Source: Ochotona curzoniae
Taxonomy: Eukaryota; Chordata; Mammalia; Lagomorpha; Ochotonidae
Direction: 5' to 3'
DNA: 64,000 nt
NCBI RefSeq assembly: GCF_017591425.1
Contig: NW_024467121.1
Location: 24,750,707-24,814,706 of the forward strand
In this document: positions 44,175 to 64,000 of the stretch, one piece after another
Numbering within the stretch: position 1 is the first letter of the stretch
How the letters are laid out: each line of letters starts with the position of its first letter
The notes under the pieces: generated by a model
The model's database searches: none
Told to the model about the DNA's origin: nothing
What the model saw: the letters and a program-made list of their open reading frames with translations, nothing else
Made by a program: the position numbers and the translations under genes

Positions 44175-45320
44175 CACCCGAAACTATCGTTCCTTGACAA
44201 TACACCTAAGAGCTGTCATATTTTCCTGCCTGACACAACATTCTATTTTGCATGCAGGGATCAAGGAGAGATACATTTTGTTAGGCTACAGCAGTCAGTG
44301 AAGGATTTCTTCAATAGATCTGGGCAAACTGAAAACCTGGAAAGGAATCGCTACTCTAGCTGTCATCAGCACTCCCGATCTACAGAAGGTGATGATGCCA
44401 ACATTAACGGGAATCTGGAAGAAACTGACCCATTCTCACGGATGACTTTGAGGTGTTCAAGAGTTCAGTGAGGGAAATCATTACAGATGTGACAGAAACA
44501 GCCAGACAGAATAGGAAGTGGAGCTTGAAGATCTGACTGACAATGCAGTTTCAGGTTAGATCTTTAATCAATGAGGAACTCCTTTTTATGCATGAGCAAA
44601 GAAACGGTCTTTTTGAGTTTGAGTCAACTCCTGGTAAACACTGTTAAAATGATGCCAAAGGATTTAGAAAACTAACTACAGTTGTTAAAGCGGTGGCAGA
44701 CTTTCAAAGTGACTCCAACTTGTAAGACAGCAAAAAGCCATTAAACATCATATGCTACAGAGAAATCTTCCAAAAAGGAGGTCCGGCAAACTATTATTAT
44801 TATTGGAAAGTTAAACATACAGAGAGGAGAAACAGAGAGGAAGAGCCTCCATCTGCTGGCGAACTCCCCAAGCAGCTGCAATGACTGGAGCTGATCCAAC
44901 CCAAAGCCAGGAAGCCAGGAACCTCTTCTGGGTCTCCCATATGGGTGCAGGATCCCAAGGCTTTGGGCCATCCTTGACTACTTTCCCAGGCCACAAGCAG
45001 AGAGCTGGATGGGAAGCAGGGCTGCCACAATTAGAACCAGTGCCCATATGGGATCCTGGCGCATTCAAGGGGAGGACTTTGTTAGGCTACTGTGCCAGGC
45101 CCAGTGCCACATGCTTTCTTATGAAAATTGCTATGGCAACCCCAGCCTTCAGCAATCATTACCCCATACTTCATCAACAATGAGGCAAGACTCTACTAAG
45201 CACAAGATGATTTAGTAAAGACCTAACTATGAGGATTTTAAGACAGTGCTATTGTTCACTTAGTAAACTATAAAATAGTGTAAGTGTTAACTTTCATATG
45301 TATTGGGAAATCAAAATTTC
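44175..45320 (+). mobile_element. Tigger1 DNA transposon relic, split by a SINE
   Basis: The text follows the 3' part of the transposase gene and 3' end of Tigger1, a pogo-like (Tc1/mariner) element of early eutherians, as remembered: GATCTGGGCAAACTGAAAAC, GGATGACTTTGAGGTGTTCA, TATGCATGAGCAAAGAAA and the arginine-poor Pro-rich end after 45110. Stops and indels break every frame. A SINE occupies 44790-45105 and the Tigger text resumes after it. The 5' half is missing. Confidence 0.8.
44790..45105 (-). mobile_element. SINE inside the Tigger1 relic
   Basis: CTATTATTATTATTGGAAAG start; GGGCTGCCACAATTAGAACC near the end. Confidence 0.87.
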
Positions 45321-45867
45321 CTTATCCACACTATAGCAGTAGTCTAGAACTGAATGCCCACTACCTCCAAGACACGCCTGTCCCTCCTACTCCAGTTCCC
45401 ATTTAGAGACACAACAGTGCTCAAATAACAACTACCCCCAGCTAAACGGAATGTTTTTGCATATGATACTTTCCATTTCAACTGCCACTGTCTCAATTGG
45501 AGAAGTTATCATGCTTAAAGCTTACCATGTGTTTATGTCAAAGTTATTGGTTACCTGGAGCTTGCTGCCTGGTATAATCCTGACAAAAGGGCTAAGGAAA
45601 AAATATTTCCCAAACTTTTCTATGCTGGATACTCATGTCTTGTGCCCTTTATACTTGAAAGTGAATTTTGTCAGAGAGAAATCTCTGCTCCTCGAGGGAA
45701 GATATTACTCCGTACCTTCAAGGATGAAACTGGAAAGGTCTGATCATGAAGTAATTATTTTTTAGATCTTCTTTCTACCCAAGTAATTTTTTCCTTTGAA
45801 GTATTATTTACACATTAACTCTTCTGAGTACATAATATTAAATAAGAATGCACTTCTACTTAGTTTT
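45321..45867. other. Unassigned
   Basis: Contains a 104-codon frame at 45451-45765 without recognisable homology, start context support or repeats of known type. Confidence 0.45.
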
Positions 45868-46115
45868 ACTTGAAAGGCATAAGATCCGAATCTTTTTCTT
45901 ATTCACTCTCTAAATGCAAGCAACACCTGGGGCTGGGCTATAGCCAAGACTTCAGAACTCAATCCAGACCTCCCACACAGCAGGCCCATTACATACTGCC
46001 TCTCAGGGTACACATTTAGCAGGAAGCTGCACTTAGAAGCAGAGCCCAGTTCAATCCCAAGAACTCAAATAAGGCATGCAGACATTCCAAATGGTGCATT
46101 AACCACCACACCAAC
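45868..46115 (-). mobile_element. Old SINE remnant
   Basis: TTTACTTGAAAGGCATAAGA and CATTTAGCAGGAAGCTGCAC. Confidence 0.5.
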
Positions 46116-46132
46116 CCCTCCACCCACTTGCA

Positions 46133-46280
46133 GCTTTTTATTTGAAAGGCAGAGTGACACACACAAGGAGAGAGCTTCCACCCACTGATTTGCTCCCTAA
46201 ATGCCTGCAACCGGTAGGGGAAGGCAGATCAGGAATTTCACGCAGGTCTCCCACATGGGTGGCAGGCAGGCAAGTGCTCA
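46133..46280 (-). mobile_element. Old SINE remnant
   Basis: TTTTTATTTGAAAGGCAGAG to GTCTCCCACATGGGTGGCAG. Confidence 0.5.
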
Positions 46281-46326
46281 GGTCATGTGTTATAGTTCAG
46301 ATGCATTTCAACATGTAAACAAAGAG

Positions 46327-46618
46327 ATGGCATGGCCACAATAGCATAGTGGCAAAACCCTTGCCTTGCATGTGCTGGGATCCCATATGAACGCCAGTTC
46401 ATGTCCCAGCTACTCCCCTTCCCATCCAGCTCCCTGTTTGTGGCCTGGGAAAGCAGTTGAAGACAGCCCAGAGCCTTGAGACCCTGCATCTGTGGGAGAC
46501 CTGGTTGAAGCCCCTGCCTCCTGATTGGCTCAGCTCTGGCCATTGTGGCCACTTGGGGAGCGAACCAGTGGACAGATCTCTTTTCCTCTGTATTTGAATT
46601 TGTTCTTTTCCAGATTGT
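46327..46618 (+). mobile_element. SINE
   Basis: GCATGGCCACAATAGCATAG head; body AAGCAGTTGAAGACAGCCCA; poor tail. Confidence 0.78.
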
Positions 46619-47154
46619 GTCTTTCAAACTTCATGGTTTTTAGTTCTATTCCAATAACTTTCCCATAATAGTCTTCTACTATTCTTCATTTAAAAATGAG
46701 AATATTCTGGGTCCTTTTTCTGTATGTAGCATTTTTACAATCCCTCTACTTCCTGCCCTTCAGATATTCACTTTGGTAGCTGGTTACCTTCCAGGTACCT
46801 GTCCATTTACTGCAGAGTGTATATATGGCAGACCCTGCAGCTTTAACATCTTCCATAGCATTTACTGTATTAGTCTAAAGTACTGAAACATGTTAAGGAA
46901 CTTTTCTATTTCAAAAAAGGCATTAGGAAAGAATGAGGTTATTTTAAGTCTATCTCCTTCTCTTTCCCTGCTTTTCAAATAAATAAAAAAAATAAGCAAA
47001 TACATATACTCAAGACAATTATTTGTGGTAAATGTAGTTTCTTTCACATGCAGCTGAAAAACATGGCCCTGCATGCCAATCTATAATCCAATCATTTTCT
47101 TCAAGGATGTTGGCATACTGATCTGTTTGATCTTTAAACCTTTCAACTACCTTT

Positions 47155-47584
47155 GTCACCCCAATAGTTTTATTTTTAATTTAACCTCAAACGGCAGATT
47201 CGAAAGGTAAGTGGAAAAATACAAATCCTGGAGAAATACAGGATTTAGTCTAGGAAAAGATAATCACAGGAATGTAACCTTCCATTTACTATACTTGTAT
47301 TAGACATTACAGAAATTGCCAGACTTTGATAAGCCCCAGGGCAGCTACTCAATTAAATTAAAACTTCCAAAAAAACTAAGAATTGTTCTATATAGCTTCT
47401 TCTAAAAATATAAAAAGCTAAGTAAAACAAAATCATACTGTTAATATACAAAATGTATGCTATTTTTGAAATGGCACAGATTTAAAAACAAATCACTCAA
47501 ACTGATAATTGCCTTATCCAAAATAAGGACTTAAAATTGGTAAGATTCTCTTGCAAGCAACAGCCTCCTGGCAGTCCGCATTTA
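47155..47584 (-). other. EXO1: EXO1 3' untranslated region (probable)
   Basis: About 430 bases of unique AT-rich sequence follow the stop, without SINEs, and reach an AATAAA at 47174-47169 (minus strand). Length fits a mammalian EXO1 transcript as I remember it. The exact cleavage site is not visible, and an AATAAA directly at the tandem stop is too close to be the main one. Confidence 0.5.
47169..47174 (-). terminator. Candidate EXO1 polyadenylation signal
   Basis: AATAAA on the minus strand within AAAAATAAAACTATTGG. It is the first hexamer well downstream of the EXO1 stop and is followed by U-rich, non-repeat sequence. Confidence 0.45.
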
Positions 47585-63143
<15,559 letters not shown>

Positions 63144-64000
63144 CTAAAACAAATACAAAAATATTTTATCTGCAACCGGAGAATAGGGAATACAATATCC
63201 TAAGAACACAGTTTACAGTAGGACTGAACATAAACTGATTTCACATACACATAGACACACAAAATCTCCACGAGGAAACACAACCTTGACATCTCACTTA
63301 AAATTTTAAGCCTCATAATTTTTTATTTTTTTCTACTGTTACTCCAAAGGACCAATAATTCAATTGTCCATCAAGATTATATTCCTAGATGTAACTTTAA
63401 CACATATTATTCGGGCTCTTTCACAAAAAAATAAATAATACATGAAGTCTAAGGATTAGAGAACCTAAATATTCTTAGATTATATTTTAAAAATTACGCT
63501 GACCGTCCAGCTTTTGTTAGACAGATAGGCTCTTAAACATAATATACCAAACTCACAGATACAGTCACAGGTTGATTGGAGCACATGGCTCTAGCCCTAG
63601 TTGAGCCACTATCTGCCAATCTGTAGACCTTTCCACTATATGGCACCATCAAGAGCCCTGAGGGTATCTTGGTTTACCCCAGGGTGCATGACACCTGGCA
63701 CTGGACAAAACTGAATGAGGAAGTAGATCAGAGAATTAAGCTGTTTTTACCAAGCCATGTTAAAGAGATTTGCACAAACGATTCTCTCACAGTATTTTTT
63801 TGGGGGGGGGGGAAATCCAGTTCTTTCATAACTTTTAGAAATCACTAATTTGGTAAATATCAAGTTATAATCCACACACATACCAATTATAGTCACAAAG
63901 AACTTTCTAGAGTGTAAAGGGATCCTAGATCAAAACGTCTGAGAATCATCACTATGAGTAATGGATAGAATCAAAAGATTATGAGTTTCATGTTAATTCT
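63144..64000. other. EXO1 intron, no exon seen
   Basis: Searched on the minus strand for the preceding nuclease-domain exon; none found before the window edge. Confidence 0.6.
63802..63812. repeat. Run of eleven G
   Basis: TTTTTTTGGGGGGGGGGG; homopolymer length is prone to sequencing error. Confidence 0.85.

Noticed and set aside
45451..45765. 104-codon frame
   Set aside because: No recognisable domain and next to transposon debris; conservation is not testable here.

Overview
This is mammalian nuclear DNA, most likely from a lagomorph and probably a pika (Ochotona) rather than a rabbit. About 55 copies or fragments of one tRNA-derived SINE are scattered through it. The family has an internal RNA polymerase III A/B-box head, a body reading GGCCTGGGAAAGCAGT, and a CAATAAAAATAAATAAATC tail. 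It resembles the rabbit C-repeat but differs from the rabbit consensus as I remember it. The species call is inference. No prokaryotic operon, phage, CRISPR array or other new multigene system is visible.

Two real genes are present, both on the minus strand. (1) EXO1 (exonuclease 1) fills the right end. Eight coding exons between 63143 and 47585, all with GT/AG borders and consistent phases, encode the last 575 residues. The catalytic N-terminus lies beyond the right edge. The 3' UTR probably ends near 47155. (2) BECN2 (beclin 2) lies 45 kb downstream at 2210-921 as a single intact 429-codon reading frame. In human the two genes lie in this order and orientation at 1q43, so the window looks like conserved synteny.

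Between them is a repeat-rich desert. The largest item is a processed pseudogene of mitochondrial citrate synthase (about 11019-15345, minus). It has a 15-bp target-site duplication, is broken by a stop and frameshifts, and its 3' part was invaded by LTR elements and a SINE. Other recognisable relics are a Tigger1 DNA transposon (44175-45320, split by a SINE), L1 fragments (9780-10540, 25712-26400, 33000-33670, and GC-rich L1-like pieces at 48770-49750 and 56290-57384), MaLR-type LTRs (19560, 23465, 36605), a gammaretrovirus-like solo LTR (39277-39547), MIR and L2 pieces, a U2 snRNA fragment (55102-55135) and simple repeats.

The genes do not form a pathway module here. EXO1 acts in DNA mismatch repair and end resection; BECN2 acts in autophagy and receptor turnover. 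Their proximity is ancestral gene order. The observations most worth checking are the altered BH3 motif of this BECN2, the stacked insertions that used one target site at the citrate synthase pseudogene, a nearly identical inverted pair of LTR pieces with one just upstream of BECN2, and a three-base shift of one EXO1 splice acceptor. Positions of old repeats are approximate because they were placed by eye.
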